Positions 1 through 7,441 of a stretch of 8,658 bases of DNA are shown here, in pieces (the first letter of the stretch is position 1; each line of letters starts with the position of its first letter). The DNA lies in NCBI GenBank assembly GCA_902475285.1, contig CABRZA010000105.1, forward strand, positions 1 through 8,658, written 5' to 3'. The translations under genes were made by a program, and so were the position numbers. Source of the DNA: an uncultured Porphyromonadaceae bacterium. Its GTDB lineage: Bacteria > Bacteroidota > Bacteroidia > Bacteroidales > Muribaculaceae. Below the pieces are notes generated by a model. That model saw nothing but the letters and a program-made list of their open reading frames with translations, ran no database searches and was not told where the DNA came from.

Positions 1-27
1 ATACACTTTTTTTTCGGGAAACAAAAA

Positions 28-116
28 AATTTTGAATGTCGAATTTTGAATGTTGAATCGGCCGCTTTGCGGTGCGGCGCATTTCAACATTCAAAATTCG
101 ACATTCAAAATTCAAA
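28..116. repeat. Inverted repeat of heptanucleotide units, possible operon terminator
   Basis: Bases 28-57 and 83-112 are perfect reverse complements (30 bp), separated by 25 bases that contain a smaller GC-rich inverted repeat (61-65 with 74-78). Each arm is made of seven-base units. The left arm reads TTTGAAT, GTCGAAT, TTTGAAT, GTTGAAT (31-58). The right arm reads ATTCAAA, ATTCGAC, ATTCAAA, ATTCAAA (89-116). The right arm ends six bases before the panB stop codon. On the minus strand the hairpin is followed by a run of T residues (27-23), so it could act as an intrinsic terminator for panB. The AT-rich, modular arms also resemble dispersed intergenic short tandem repeats. The structure is seen directly; the function is inferred. 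Confidence 0.85.
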
Positions 117-122
117 ATCAGC

Positions 123-944
123 TCAATATGCTTCGTCGGGTGTTGGGAAGGCGACGGCCTTGACATCGGCCACGTATTGGCCCACGGCATCGTTGATGGC
201 GGACGCGAGGTCGGCGTAGCGGCGGAGGAACTTGGGGCGGAAGCCCTGGTTCATGCCGAGCATGTCGTGGAGGACGAGTACCTGTCCGTCGCAACCGGGA
301 CCGGCGCCGATGCCTATCACAGGGATGTTGATTTCCTTTGCCACTCGTTCGGCGAGAGCCTGGGGCACCTTCTCGAGCACGAGCGAGAAGCATCCGGCGT
401 CGGCGAGGAGGTGTGCGTCGGCCACGAGCTTCTCGGCCTCGGCGTCGCCTTTGGCACGCACGCCGTAGCCGCCGAACTTATTGACCGACTGTGGCGTGAG
501 GCCGAGGTGTCCCATAATGGGTATGCCTGCGGAGAGGATGGCACGTATGCTGTCGATAATCTCGCTTCCACCCTCGAGCTTTACTGCTTCGGCGCCGCTT
601 TCCTTCATGATGCGTACGGCGGAAGCGACCGCGAGCTCGGGATTGCTCTGGTATGTACCGAACGGCATGTCGCACACCACGAGTGCGCGTTTCACGCCTC
701 GCGCCACGCATGCGGCATGGTATATCATCTGGTCGAGGGTGATGGGGAGGGTTGTGGCGTATCCGGCCATTACGTTTGCGGCGGAGTCGCCGATGAGGAT
801 GGCGTCGATGCCGGCGGCGTCGACGAGCTGCGCCATGGTGTAGTCGTAGGCGGTGATCATGGCAATCTTCTCACCGCGATTTTTCATTTCGATGAAGCGC
901 GAGGTTGTTACCTTGCGCTGGTTGTCTACAGTGTTGGTTGACAT
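123..944 (-). CDS. panB: 3-methyl-2-oxobutanoate hydroxymethyltransferase (ketopantoate hydroxymethyltransferase)
   Basis: PanB transfers a hydroxymethyl group from 5,10-methylene-tetrahydrofolate to 2-oxoisovalerate, giving ketopantoate, the first committed step of pantothenate and coenzyme A synthesis in the cytoplasm. The 273-residue protein is full length and spans the single TIM-barrel domain of the family. By comparison with the E. coli enzyme, the metal-binding residues are D53 and S54 (in GDS) and D92 (in CDMPF). The substrate lysine is K122 (in VKLEGG) and the catalytic glutamate is E191 (in VLEKVP). The strands GHLGLTPQSVN (145-155) and IPVIGIGAG (207-215) are also typical. The ATG at 944 gives the N-terminus usual for Bacteroidales PanB, just before the KVTT segment. 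It lies 39 bases after the upstream unknown gene, with no clear promoter in the gap, so co-transcription with that gene is likely. The stop codon TGA directly abuts a large inverted repeat. Confidence 0.97.
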   Translation of the reverse strand: MSTNTVDNQRKVTTSRFIEMKNRGEKIAMITAYDYTMAQLVDAAGIDAILIGDSAANVMAGYATTLPITLDQMIYHAACVARGVKRALVVCDMPFGTYQSNPELAVASAVRIMKESGAEAVKLEGGSEIIDSIRAILSAGIPIMGHLGLTPQSVNKFGGYGVRAKGDAEAEKLVADAHLLADAGCFSLVLEKVPQALAERVAKEINIPVIGIGAGPGCDGQVLVLHDMLGMNQGFRPKFLRRYADLASAINDAVGQYVADVKAVAFPTPDEAY

Positions 945-983
945 AGTTGTACTCTATTGTATTGTTATAGCGCCCCTATCTCT

Positions 984-1511
984 TCAACGGAGGCCGAGCT
1001 GGGCGAGGAGCTCCACGGCTTCAGTTCCGGTGAAACGCCGTCGGTCGAGGAGACGGGAGGCGAATGAGTGCGAGAGCTCCACTACCCCGCTGTGCCGGAA
1101 AAGGCGCTGGGCGTAGGCCGAGCACTTGGCGAAGAGGGCGTCGATTTCGTCGGCGTCGAGTTCGAGGTGGCTTCCGGCGTCGAGGCCGAGGGCCTGGCGG
1201 ATGGTTTCGGTTTCGGTGGCTGAGGGTGCGCGGCGGTCGAGCACATACCGGCGGCAGTAGAGGTTGCCGAGGGCCATCGACACGGTGAGGGAGAGGTCGG
1301 AGAGGGTTTGTTCCCAGAGGACTTTTGCCGACATGCGTGGGTTTATGCGCATCTCGAAATGAGGTGCGAGGCGGAGGCATTCGGAAGCCTCGGCGGCGTC
1401 GAGGTCGATGCTGTCGAGGATGGCACCGTTTTCGAGAGCCACGACGGTGACGGCCATGCCTGTAATGCCGTAGGCGCGGTCGCGCTCAGAAGTATAGCTT
1501 ATAGTGTTCAT
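984..1511 (-). CDS. Conserved-looking hypothetical protein, 175 residues
   Basis: I cannot assign a function. The 175-residue product has no signal peptide, no transmembrane segment and no lipobox, so it is probably cytoplasmic. The N-terminal third has hydrophobic strand-like stretches (YGITGMAVTVVALENG at 14-29), and the rest looks mainly helical and rich in Leu, Ala, Arg and Glu. Cysteines are at 45, 86 and 130, with no recognisable metal-binding or catalytic motif. It resembles what I recall of an unannotated Bacteroidales protein with the same YGITGMAV start region, but this is memory and not a search. I chose the ATG at 1511. The in-frame ATG at 1568 would add 19 Pro/Arg-rich residues encoded by the hairpin at 1538-1566, which is unlikely to be coding. 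The gene lies 66 bases after the PorZ-like gene and 39 bases before panB. Confidence 0.8.
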   Translation of the reverse strand: MNTISYTSERDRAYGITGMAVTVVALENGAILDSIDLDAAEASECLRLAPHFEMRINPRMSAKVLWEQTLSDLSLTVSMALGNLYCRRYVLDRRAPSATETETIRQALGLDAGSHLELDADEIDALFAKCSAYAQRLFRHSGVVELSHSFASRLLDRRRFTGTEAVELLAQLGLR

Positions 1512-1537
1512 TTGGAGAGCCGGGGGATAGAAAGGAG

Positions 1538-1566
1538 GCCGGGAAACCCTCGGCGGGCTTCCCGGC
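1538..1566 (-). terminator. GC-rich hairpin after the PorZ-like gene, possible terminator or attenuator
   Basis: Bases 1538-1545 (GCCGGGAA) pair perfectly with 1559-1566 (TTCCCGGC). After one mismatch the stem continues for three pairs (1547-1549 with 1555-1557) around a five-base loop. On the minus strand the hairpin begins 11 bases after the PorZ-like stop codon, and the sequence after it is only moderately pyrimidine-rich (CTCCTTTCTAT), without a clean T-run. It may therefore be a leaky terminator or a transcript-stabilising structure and not a full stop. It lies where the alternative longer start of the next gene would be, which argues for that gene starting at 1511. Confidence 0.55.
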
Positions 1567-1577
1567 ACGGTATCGAA

Positions 1578-4016
1578 TTAGTTTATAACAAGGATTTTAG
1601 TAACTGCACCCGACGCGTTTCCGGAGGCGTTCTGCGAGGCGAAGACATAGTAAACGCCGGAGCGCACGCGGTTTCCGCCGGCGTCGCAGCCGTCCCATGA
1701 AATCATGCCGCCTTCGCTTCGTCCCTGGAAGAAGACGTTGCCTGCGGCATCGGCGATTTTCACCAGAGAGTCGTCCATGAGCCCGGCGATGGTGATCCAG
1801 CCGGTATAGTCGGGGCGGACGGGGTTGGGATATGCGTATACTTCGGTATAGTCGTCGGCTGCGGGCGAGGAATCGCTGTCGAAGCTGGCAAGGCCGTTTG
1901 CTGTTCCGAAATAGACCACGTTGTCGGTGGGGGAAACGGAGACGGAATATACCGTATTGGAGGGGAGTGCGGAATTTTCGGCTGTATAGTTGGCTATTAT
2001 CTCGGTGCCGTCGGCGCTCACGAGGTAAACGCCCGATGTTTCGGTGGCTATCCACTTGCGGTTGGAGTGGTCGACGGCAATCTTGTTGATTTTCTGAGTT
2101 TCAAGAAGATAGTCGCCGAGGCCGGTGCCGTCGTTGCGGGGCACCACCGGGCGGTGTACCTGAGGGGTGGATGTGCCCATGGCATTCTTGATGTCGGAGA
2201 TGTAGTAGAGGCCCTGGTCGGTGCCGAACCATACCGCTCCGTCGAGGTCCTCGACCACCGAGATGGTGAATGTGGGATTGAGCGTGTTGCCATTCTGGTC
2301 GATTACGTGCGTGTGGTGGACGAAGGTATCGTCGGAGAATGTCATGGGCGTGCCCGATGTGGACTGCACCATGAAACCTCTGTTCCAGCCACCGCCCACA
2401 TAAATGTTGTATGGCGAGCGACGGAGGAAGGTGATGTTCATGTCGCGGTCGGCGCGGAATGTCGGGCATATTCCGGGTACGGGTATCCAGTCGGTCTTAG
2501 TGACATTGGCGATGTTTCGGACCTTGGCTGCGGGCAGGACGAACCAAATGGGTGTGTACTCGCCGTTGTTCTCGGCGAGCATCTCTACGCCGTTGCCCAC
2601 CCAGAGGTTGCCTTCGGGGTCGAACTCGACGCCGTTCTGATGCTCGGCCCATGCGGCCTTGGTGTACGGGGTGTTGGAGGAGTTGATGATGTTGACGAGT
2701 TCACCGTCGCGCACCACGAAGACGCCGGCCACGATGCTCGAAAGGTAATATGTGGAGGGGTCGTTGGGGTCGGTTGCGAGCTGCTGGCTGCCGCCGCCGA
2801 ATCGGTCGGTTTTGTCATCATGGCATATACGGTCGAAATCGACGCTGCTTGTGGGGTGCTCGACGTACATTGGCACTACGTCGGTGATTTTGTTGCCTTC
2901 GATCATCGACACATTTGCCTCACCGTGGTAGGGAATTCCGGCGCAGGTGTAGAAGTGTGTGAAGGTAAGGTTCGCCACATAGAGGCGCGAGCCGTCGGCG
3001 GTCCATTCGAGCTGCGCGGGCACCGAGGCGGTGATTGCATCGGGCCTGTAGGGCTGCATGAGCACCGTGGGCGTGGAGCCGGAGAGGTCGAGGCGGGTGA
3101 GGCCTTCCTGAGTGGAAGCCCACACACTTTTGAGGGTGTTGAAGAAGAGTGGCGCCTTGGCGTAGGCCTCGGGGCGCGGGGTGCGCGTGACGTTTCCGGA
3201 GGCGTCGGAGACGGCTATGTTGCCTTCTTCGAGCGCGTAGAAGCCTTCGGGCAGCTGATAGAGCTTGTCGACGCCGCCAATTTCCATCGAACGGCGGCTC
3301 TGGGTCATGGTGCCGAAGTCGATGGTTGTGGAGTAGACCACTTTGGAGGTGTGGAGGAAGGCGAGCATGGTGTCGCTGATTTTGGCCATGTCGGTGCCGA
3401 AGATGTCGCCGATGGCGGTGAAGCAGCTCTCGGTATTGTGGCGGCCTTCGAGGGGTGCGGCCATAAGGCTGTTGCCCATCAGGAGCACCAGATGGTCGCC
3501 CATGACGAAGATATGCGCAACGTCCTTGCCGAAGATGCCCGACTCGAGCACCAGATGGCGCTTGGAGTCGTATACCACCAGGCCGAAGTCGGTTGCCACG
3601 TAGATTCGTCCGTCGGCGAAGGCCACGCTGTTGATGCCTCGCGTGGTGCTCAGCATGGCGTCCTTGATTTCGGCCATGTTCACCACCTTGCCGTCGTCGT
3701 AGATCAGGTCGATGTTGCCGTCGGCGTATGCCACGAATAGATACTTCTCGGCGGCGTTGTAGCGCACCAGCTCGATGGCCTCGGCGGTGGAGAGCTTGTT
3801 GAAGGAGTTGTAGACGTAGCTCTCGTTGTCGTCGTCGGAGATTGAGAAGAGAGTGGGGCCGTTGTGGAGATAAGTCTTTCCCGGAGTCTCGACGACATTT
3901 GTCCATGTCTCGGAGATGCTTGGGTATAGCTGCCATCGGCCGTTTTTCTGTTGTGCCCAAGCCCCGGCCACGCCGATGAGGGCGACAATCAGTATGGTTG
4001 AAAGTCTTTTAATCAT
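1578..4016 (-). CDS. porZ: PorZ-like type IX secretion system beta-propeller surface protein
   Basis: The 812-residue protein is exported. It has a signal peptide (KR, hydrophobic stretch 5-19, likely cleavage after AWA at 19-21) and no lipobox cysteine. Two-component-regulator-type propeller blades recur along the chain, for example at 136-151 (GRIYVATDFGLVVYDS), 296-310, 469-480, 593-607 (AVWFGTDQGLYYIS), 653-667 and 699-714. A C-terminal Ig-like sorting-type domain follows from about 726, with YPNPV (729-733), SGVYYV (786-791) and a final KILVIN. Two propellers plus this C-terminal domain is the architecture of Porphyromonas gingivalis PorZ, which belongs to the PorU-PorV-PorQ-PorZ surface attachment complex and binds anionic lipopolysaccharide. 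There is no kinase or regulator domain, so it is not a hybrid two-component sensor. It starts only 8 bases after rdgB, which suggests coupled expression. The family call is fairly firm; the T9SS role in this organism is inferred. Confidence 0.72.
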   Translation of the reverse strand: MIKRLSTILIVALIGVAGAWAQQKNGRWQLYPSISETWTNVVETPGKTYLHNGPTLFSISDDDNESYVYNSFNKLSTAEAIELVRYNAAEKYLFVAYADGNIDLIYDDGKVVNMAEIKDAMLSTTRGINSVAFADGRIYVATDFGLVVYDSKRHLVLESGIFGKDVAHIFVMGDHLVLLMGNSLMAAPLEGRHNTESCFTAIGDIFGTDMAKISDTMLAFLHTSKVVYSTTIDFGTMTQSRRSMEIGGVDKLYQLPEGFYALEEGNIAVSDASGNVTRTPRPEAYAKAPLFFNTLKSVWASTQEGLTRLDLSGSTPTVLMQPYRPDAITASVPAQLEWTADGSRLYVANLTFTHFYTCAGIPYHGEANVSMIEGNKITDVVPMYVEHPTSSVDFDRICHDDKTDRFGGGSQQLATDPNDPSTYYLSSIVAGVFVVRDGELVNIINSSNTPYTKAAWAEHQNGVEFDPEGNLWVGNGVEMLAENNGEYTPIWFVLPAAKVRNIANVTKTDWIPVPGICPTFRADRDMNITFLRRSPYNIYVGGGWNRGFMVQSTSGTPMTFSDDTFVHHTHVIDQNGNTLNPTFTISVVEDLDGAVWFGTDQGLYYISDIKNAMGTSTPQVHRPVVPRNDGTGLGDYLLETQKINKIAVDHSNRKWIATETSGVYLVSADGTEIIANYTAENSALPSNTVYSVSVSPTDNVVYFGTANGLASFDSDSSPAADDYTEVYAYPNPVRPDYTGWITIAGLMDDSLVKIADAAGNVFFQGRSEGGMISWDGCDAGGNRVRSGVYYVFASQNASGNASGAVTKILVIN

Positions 4017-4024
4017 GGATGCGG

Positions 4025-4609
4025 TTATGATCGATTTAGAAAGTCACACAAAGCCGCCACAGCGCGACCGCGGTGGCTGACGGCGTTTTTCTCTTCGGGT
4101 TCGAGCTCGGCGAAGGTGCGCGAGAAGCCGTCGGGAACGAAATAGGGGTCGTAGCCGAAGCCGTTGGAGCCCCGGGGGGCCTGGGTGATTGTGCCCTCGA
4201 CGGTGCCTTCGAAGAAGATGGGCTCGGCGCCTCGGCGCAGGAGAGCGACCACTGTGCGGAAGCGGGCCCGGCGGTTGTCGATGCCGCTGAGGCGCTCTAT
4301 GAGCAGGGCGTTGTTGGCACGGCTGTCGTGACCTTCGCCGGCAAAGCGGGCGCTGTGGACGCCGGGCTCGCCGCCGAGGGCTTCGACCTCGAGGCCGCTG
4401 TCGTCGGCGGCGACAGTGTCGACGTCGGGATAGCGGTCGAGCACCCACTGCGCCTTCTGGAGGGCGTTGCCGGCAAAGGTGTCGGCGGTCTCGGGTATGT
4501 CGTCGCGGCAGCCTATGTCGGCGAGTCCGGCCACGTCATGGTCGGGTAGCATTCCGCGAAGCTCGAAGAGCTTGTGGGGGTTGGCCGTGGCGAAGATTAT
4601 TCTTTTCAT
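4025..4609 (-). CDS. rdgB: RdgB/HAM1 family XTP/dITP pyrophosphatase
   Basis: This cytoplasmic enzyme hydrolyses the non-canonical purine nucleotides dITP, XTP and ITP to monophosphate and pyrophosphate, keeping deaminated bases out of DNA and RNA. The 194-residue protein matches the family length and carries its conserved segments in order. These are the nucleotide-binding TANPHK (8-13), ETADTFAGNALQKA (40-53), the catalytic ADDSGLEV (68-75, with D70 as the likely general base), GVHSARFAG (83-91), GFGYDPYFVPDG (150-161) and the base-recognition KNAVSHRGRA (174-183). The ATG at 4609 places the usual Lys-Ile-hydrophobic first strand at the N-terminus. The gene lies 38 bases after leuS and 8 bases before the PorZ-like gene. 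The AAAGGA just before the start codon is too close to act as a normal ribosome binding site. Confidence 0.96.
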   Translation of the reverse strand: MKRIIFATANPHKLFELRGMLPDHDVAGLADIGCRDDIPETADTFAGNALQKAQWVLDRYPDVDTVAADDSGLEVEALGGEPGVHSARFAGEGHDSRANNALLIERLSGIDNRRARFRTVVALLRRGAEPIFFEGTVEGTITQAPRGSNGFGYDPYFVPDGFSRTFAELEPEEKNAVSHRGRAVAALCDFLNRS

Positions 4610-4647
4610 TCCTTTTATCTAACGTGCGGTAGCCTTGTTTATTGTAC

Positions 4648-7425
4648 TCAGCCCACCACGATGTTGACAATCTTGCCGGGGACTACGATGACCTTGCGGA
4701 CGGTCTTTCCGTCGAGCCACTTGGCGGCGGCGGGGTCGGCGAGTGCGGCAGCCTCGATGGCGGCGGCATCGGCATCGGCGGCGACGGTGATGTTGAAGCG
4801 CGGCTTGCCGTTGAACGACACCGCCATCGTGCGCGTGGCCTCGACGAGGTAGCGCTCCTCGAAAGCGGGCCAGGGGGCTGTAACCACCGAGTCGGCATGG
4901 CCCAATGCGCCGTGCCACAGCTCTTCGGCCACATGGGGCGCGAATGGCGCCACGACGAGGGCCAGAGGCTCGAGCACGGCACGCGAGGCGCACTTCTGCT
5001 GCGACAGCTCGTTGACGCATATCATGAATGCGGCCACGGAAGTGTTGAAGGAGAATGCCTCGATGTCGGCCGATACTTTCTTGATGAGCTTGTGGAGCGA
5101 GCGGAGGCTGTCGGCCGAGGGCTCGTCGTCGGTCACGCGGAGGGTGTCGCCGTTCCAGTAGAGGCCCCACAGCTTCTTGATGAAGCGGTATACGCCGTCG
5201 ATGCCGTGGGTGTCCCATGGCTTGCTCTGCTCTATCGGGCCGAGGAACATTTCGTAGAGGCGCAGAGTGTCGGCTCCGTAGCGCTCGACGATGTCGTCGG
5301 GGTTGACGACGTTGAACATCGACTTCGACATCTTCTCGACGGCCGAGCCGCAGCGGTAGAGGCCGTCATCGCCGGTGACGAACTCGGCGTCGGCGAACTC
5401 GCGGCGCCAGGCGCGGAATCCCTCGATGTTGAGGATGTCGTTGTCGACCAGCGAGATGTCGACGCGCAGACGGGTGGTTTCGAACCGGTCCTTGAGCTCC
5501 TCGCTCACGAAGGTGTTTGTGTCCTTGATGCGGTATACGAAGCTCGATCGTCCCTGAATCATGCCCTGGTTGATGAGCTTGCGGAAGGGTTCGTCGTCGA
5601 CGATGTAGCCGTAGTCGAAGAGCACCTTGTTCCAGAATCGGCTGTATATGAGGTGGCCTGTGGCGTGCTCCGAGCCGCCGACGTATAGGTCGACGGAGCG
5701 CCAGTACTCATTTGCCTCCTTCGACACGAGAGCGTCGGGGTTGTGCGGGTCCATGTAGCGGAGGTAGTAGGCCGACGAACCGGCGAAGCCGGGCATGGTG
5801 TTTAGCTCGAGTGGGAAGCCATCGGGCGTCTGCCAGTTTTTGGCGCGCTTCAGGGGAGGCTCGCCGCTCTCGGTGGGGAGGTACTTGTCGATTTCGGGGA
5901 GCTCGAGGGGGAGCTTGTCGTATGGCATGGCCACGCCCTCGGCGTCGTAGCACACGGGTATGGGCTCGCCCCAGTAGCGCTGGCGGCTGAAAATGGCGTC
6001 GCGGAGGCGGTAGTTCACCTTCACGCGTCCTATGCCGGCCTCCTCGATGTATTTTTTCGCACGGGCTATGGCGTCCTTCACTTCGAGGCCGTTGAGGTCG
6101 AGGTCGGGACCGCAGCTGTTGATCATGCGGCCTTCCTTGGCGTCGAACGATTCCTCGCTGACGTCGGCACCTTCTATAAGGGGTATTATGGGGAGGTCGA
6201 AGTGGCGGGCGAAGGCGTAGTCGCGGCTGTCGTGCGCGGGGACGGCCATGATGGCGCCGGTGCCGTAGCCGGCGAGGACGTAGTCGCTTATCCACACTGG
6301 CACTTTCTTGCCCGAGAGGGGGTTGATTGCGTAGCTGCCGGAGAAGACGCCGGTGACGCGGCGGTCGATCATACGCTCGCGCTCGGTGCGGTGGCGGATG
6401 GATGCGAGGTACTCGTCGACGGCCTCCTTCTGCTCGGGCGTGGTGAGTTGCGCCACATACTTGCTTTCGGGAGCGAGCACCATGAATGTGACGCCGAAGA
6501 CGGTGTCGGCTCGTGTGGTGAAGATTTCGAGGTCGATGTCGTCGCGGCCGTCGACCTTGAAGTGCATCTCGGCACCCTCGGAGCGGCCTATCCAGTTGCG
6601 CTGGGTTTCCTTGATTGATTCCGACCAGTCGATGGTTTCGAGGCCGTCGAGAAGGCGCTGGGCGTAGGCGCTCACGCGGAGGCACCACTGCCACATCTTC
6701 TTCTGCTCCACGGGGTGTCCGCCGCGCACGCTCACACCTTCGCTCACCTCGTCGTTGGCGAGGACTGTGCCCAGTGCGGGGCACCAGTTCACCATGCTGT
6801 GGCCGAGGTAGGCCAGGCGGTAGTTCATCAGCACGTCGGCGCGCTCCTTGCGGCCCATGGCGTTCCACTCGTCGGCAGTGATGGCGAGTTCCTTGGTGCC
6901 GGCGGCATGCAGCCCCTCGGTGCCGTGTTCGGCGAGGTGCGCCTCAAGCTCGGCCACGGGGCGTGCCTTGGCGAGGGCGGTGTCGTACCACGAGTCGAAC
7001 ATTTTCAGGAAGGCCCACTGCGTCCATTTGTAGAAGTCGGGGTCGCAGGTGCGGATTGCGCGGTGCCAGTCGAAGCTCAGGCCAATGCTTTCGAGCTGCC
7101 GGCAGTAGCGCTCTATATTTGTCCGCGTGGTTATTTCGGGATGCTGGCCCGTCTGGATGGCATACTGCTCGGCGGGGAGGCCGTAGGCATCGAAGCCCAT
7201 GGGGTGCAGCACGTTGAAGCCCTGCATGCGTTTGAAGCGCGAGTAGATGTCGCTCGATATGTAGCCGAGCGGATGTCCTACATGCAGGCCCGCGCCCGAC
7301 GGATAGGGGAACATATCGAGCACATAGTACTTGGGCTTCGAGGGGTCGGTTTCAACACGGTAGATATCGGCGTCTACCCACTGCTGCCGCACGCGCGGCT
7401 CTATTTCTTTATGATTGTATTCCAT
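4648..7425 (-). CDS. leuS: Leucyl-tRNA synthetase
   Basis: LeuRS charges tRNA-Leu with leucine. The 925-residue class I synthetase is complete. It has the HIGH signature as HVGH (48-51), the KMSKS loop (698-702), and the CP1 editing domain with the threonine-rich TTRADTVFG (303-311) and AVPAHDSRDYAFA (394-406), where D402 corresponds to the editing aspartate D345 of E. coli. YVGGSEHATGHL (581-592) is a further core motif, and the chain ends in the typical VRKVIVVPGKIVNIVVG. Compared with the E. coli protein as I recall it, there is an extra segment of about 55 residues around 146-203, before VNWC. The ZN1 cysteines are replaced (VSVRGGH, 231-237), so no zinc is expected there. The stretch before KMSKS (626-695) also differs. 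These look like Bacteroidota family traits and not damage. The gene starts 16 bases after nadA ends, so they are probably co-transcribed. Confidence 0.98.
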   Translation of the reverse strand: MEYNHKEIEPRVRQQWVDADIYRVETDPSKPKYYVLDMFPYPSGAGLHVGHPLGYISSDIYSRFKRMQGFNVLHPMGFDAYGLPAEQYAIQTGQHPEITTRTNIERYCRQLESIGLSFDWHRAIRTCDPDFYKWTQWAFLKMFDSWYDTALAKARPVAELEAHLAEHGTEGLHAAGTKELAITADEWNAMGRKERADVLMNYRLAYLGHSMVNWCPALGTVLANDEVSEGVSVRGGHPVEQKKMWQWCLRVSAYAQRLLDGLETIDWSESIKETQRNWIGRSEGAEMHFKVDGRDDIDLEIFTTRADTVFGVTFMVLAPESKYVAQLTTPEQKEAVDEYLASIRHRTERERMIDRRVTGVFSGSYAINPLSGKKVPVWISDYVLAGYGTGAIMAVPAHDSRDYAFARHFDLPIIPLIEGADVSEESFDAKEGRMINSCGPDLDLNGLEVKDAIARAKKYIEEAGIGRVKVNYRLRDAIFSRQRYWGEPIPVCYDAEGVAMPYDKLPLELPEIDKYLPTESGEPPLKRAKNWQTPDGFPLELNTMPGFAGSSAYYLRYMDPHNPDALVSKEANEYWRSVDLYVGGSEHATGHLIYSRFWNKVLFDYGYIVDDEPFRKLINQGMIQGRSSFVYRIKDTNTFVSEELKDRFETTRLRVDISLVDNDILNIEGFRAWRREFADAEFVTGDDGLYRCGSAVEKMSKSMFNVVNPDDIVERYGADTLRLYEMFLGPIEQSKPWDTHGIDGVYRFIKKLWGLYWNGDTLRVTDDEPSADSLRSLHKLIKKVSADIEAFSFNTSVAAFMICVNELSQQKCASRAVLEPLALVVAPFAPHVAEELWHGALGHADSVVTAPWPAFEERYLVEATRTMAVSFNGKPRFNITVAADADAAAIEAAALADPAAAKWLDGKTVRKVIVVPGKIVNIVVG

Positions 7426-7441
7426 TGCGGGTCGGTGAGAT

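Noticed and set aside
28..116. Possible CRISPR array suggested by the repeated short units
   Set aside because: The units are only seven bases, contiguous without spacers, and arranged as an inverted pair; there are no cas genes.
72..941. A 289-codon open frame on the plus strand, antisense to panB
   Set aside because: Its first residues come from the heptad repeat and the rest mirrors panB, whose catalytic residues are all in place on the minus strand.
1512..1568. N-terminal extension of the 175-residue hypothetical protein from an ATG at 1568
   Set aside because: The extra 19 residues are encoded by the hairpin arms and loop, are Pro/Arg-rich, and the protein starting at 1511 looks complete.
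2067..3740. A 557-codon open frame on the plus strand, antisense to the PorZ-like gene
   Set aside because: Long antisense frames are common opposite GC-rich genes with strong codon bias. The translation is Gly/Val/His-rich without motifs, and the minus-strand gene has a signal peptide, propeller repeats and a C-terminal domain.
1578..4016. Hybrid two-component sensor suggested by the regulator-type propeller repeats
   Set aside because: There is no transmembrane helix after the propellers, and no histidine kinase, receiver or AraC-type domain; the chain ends in a T9SS-type C-terminal domain.
4642..5688. A 348-codon plus-strand frame opposite leuS
   Set aside because: Shadow of the leuS codon bias; no recognisable domain, while leuS is intact through this region.
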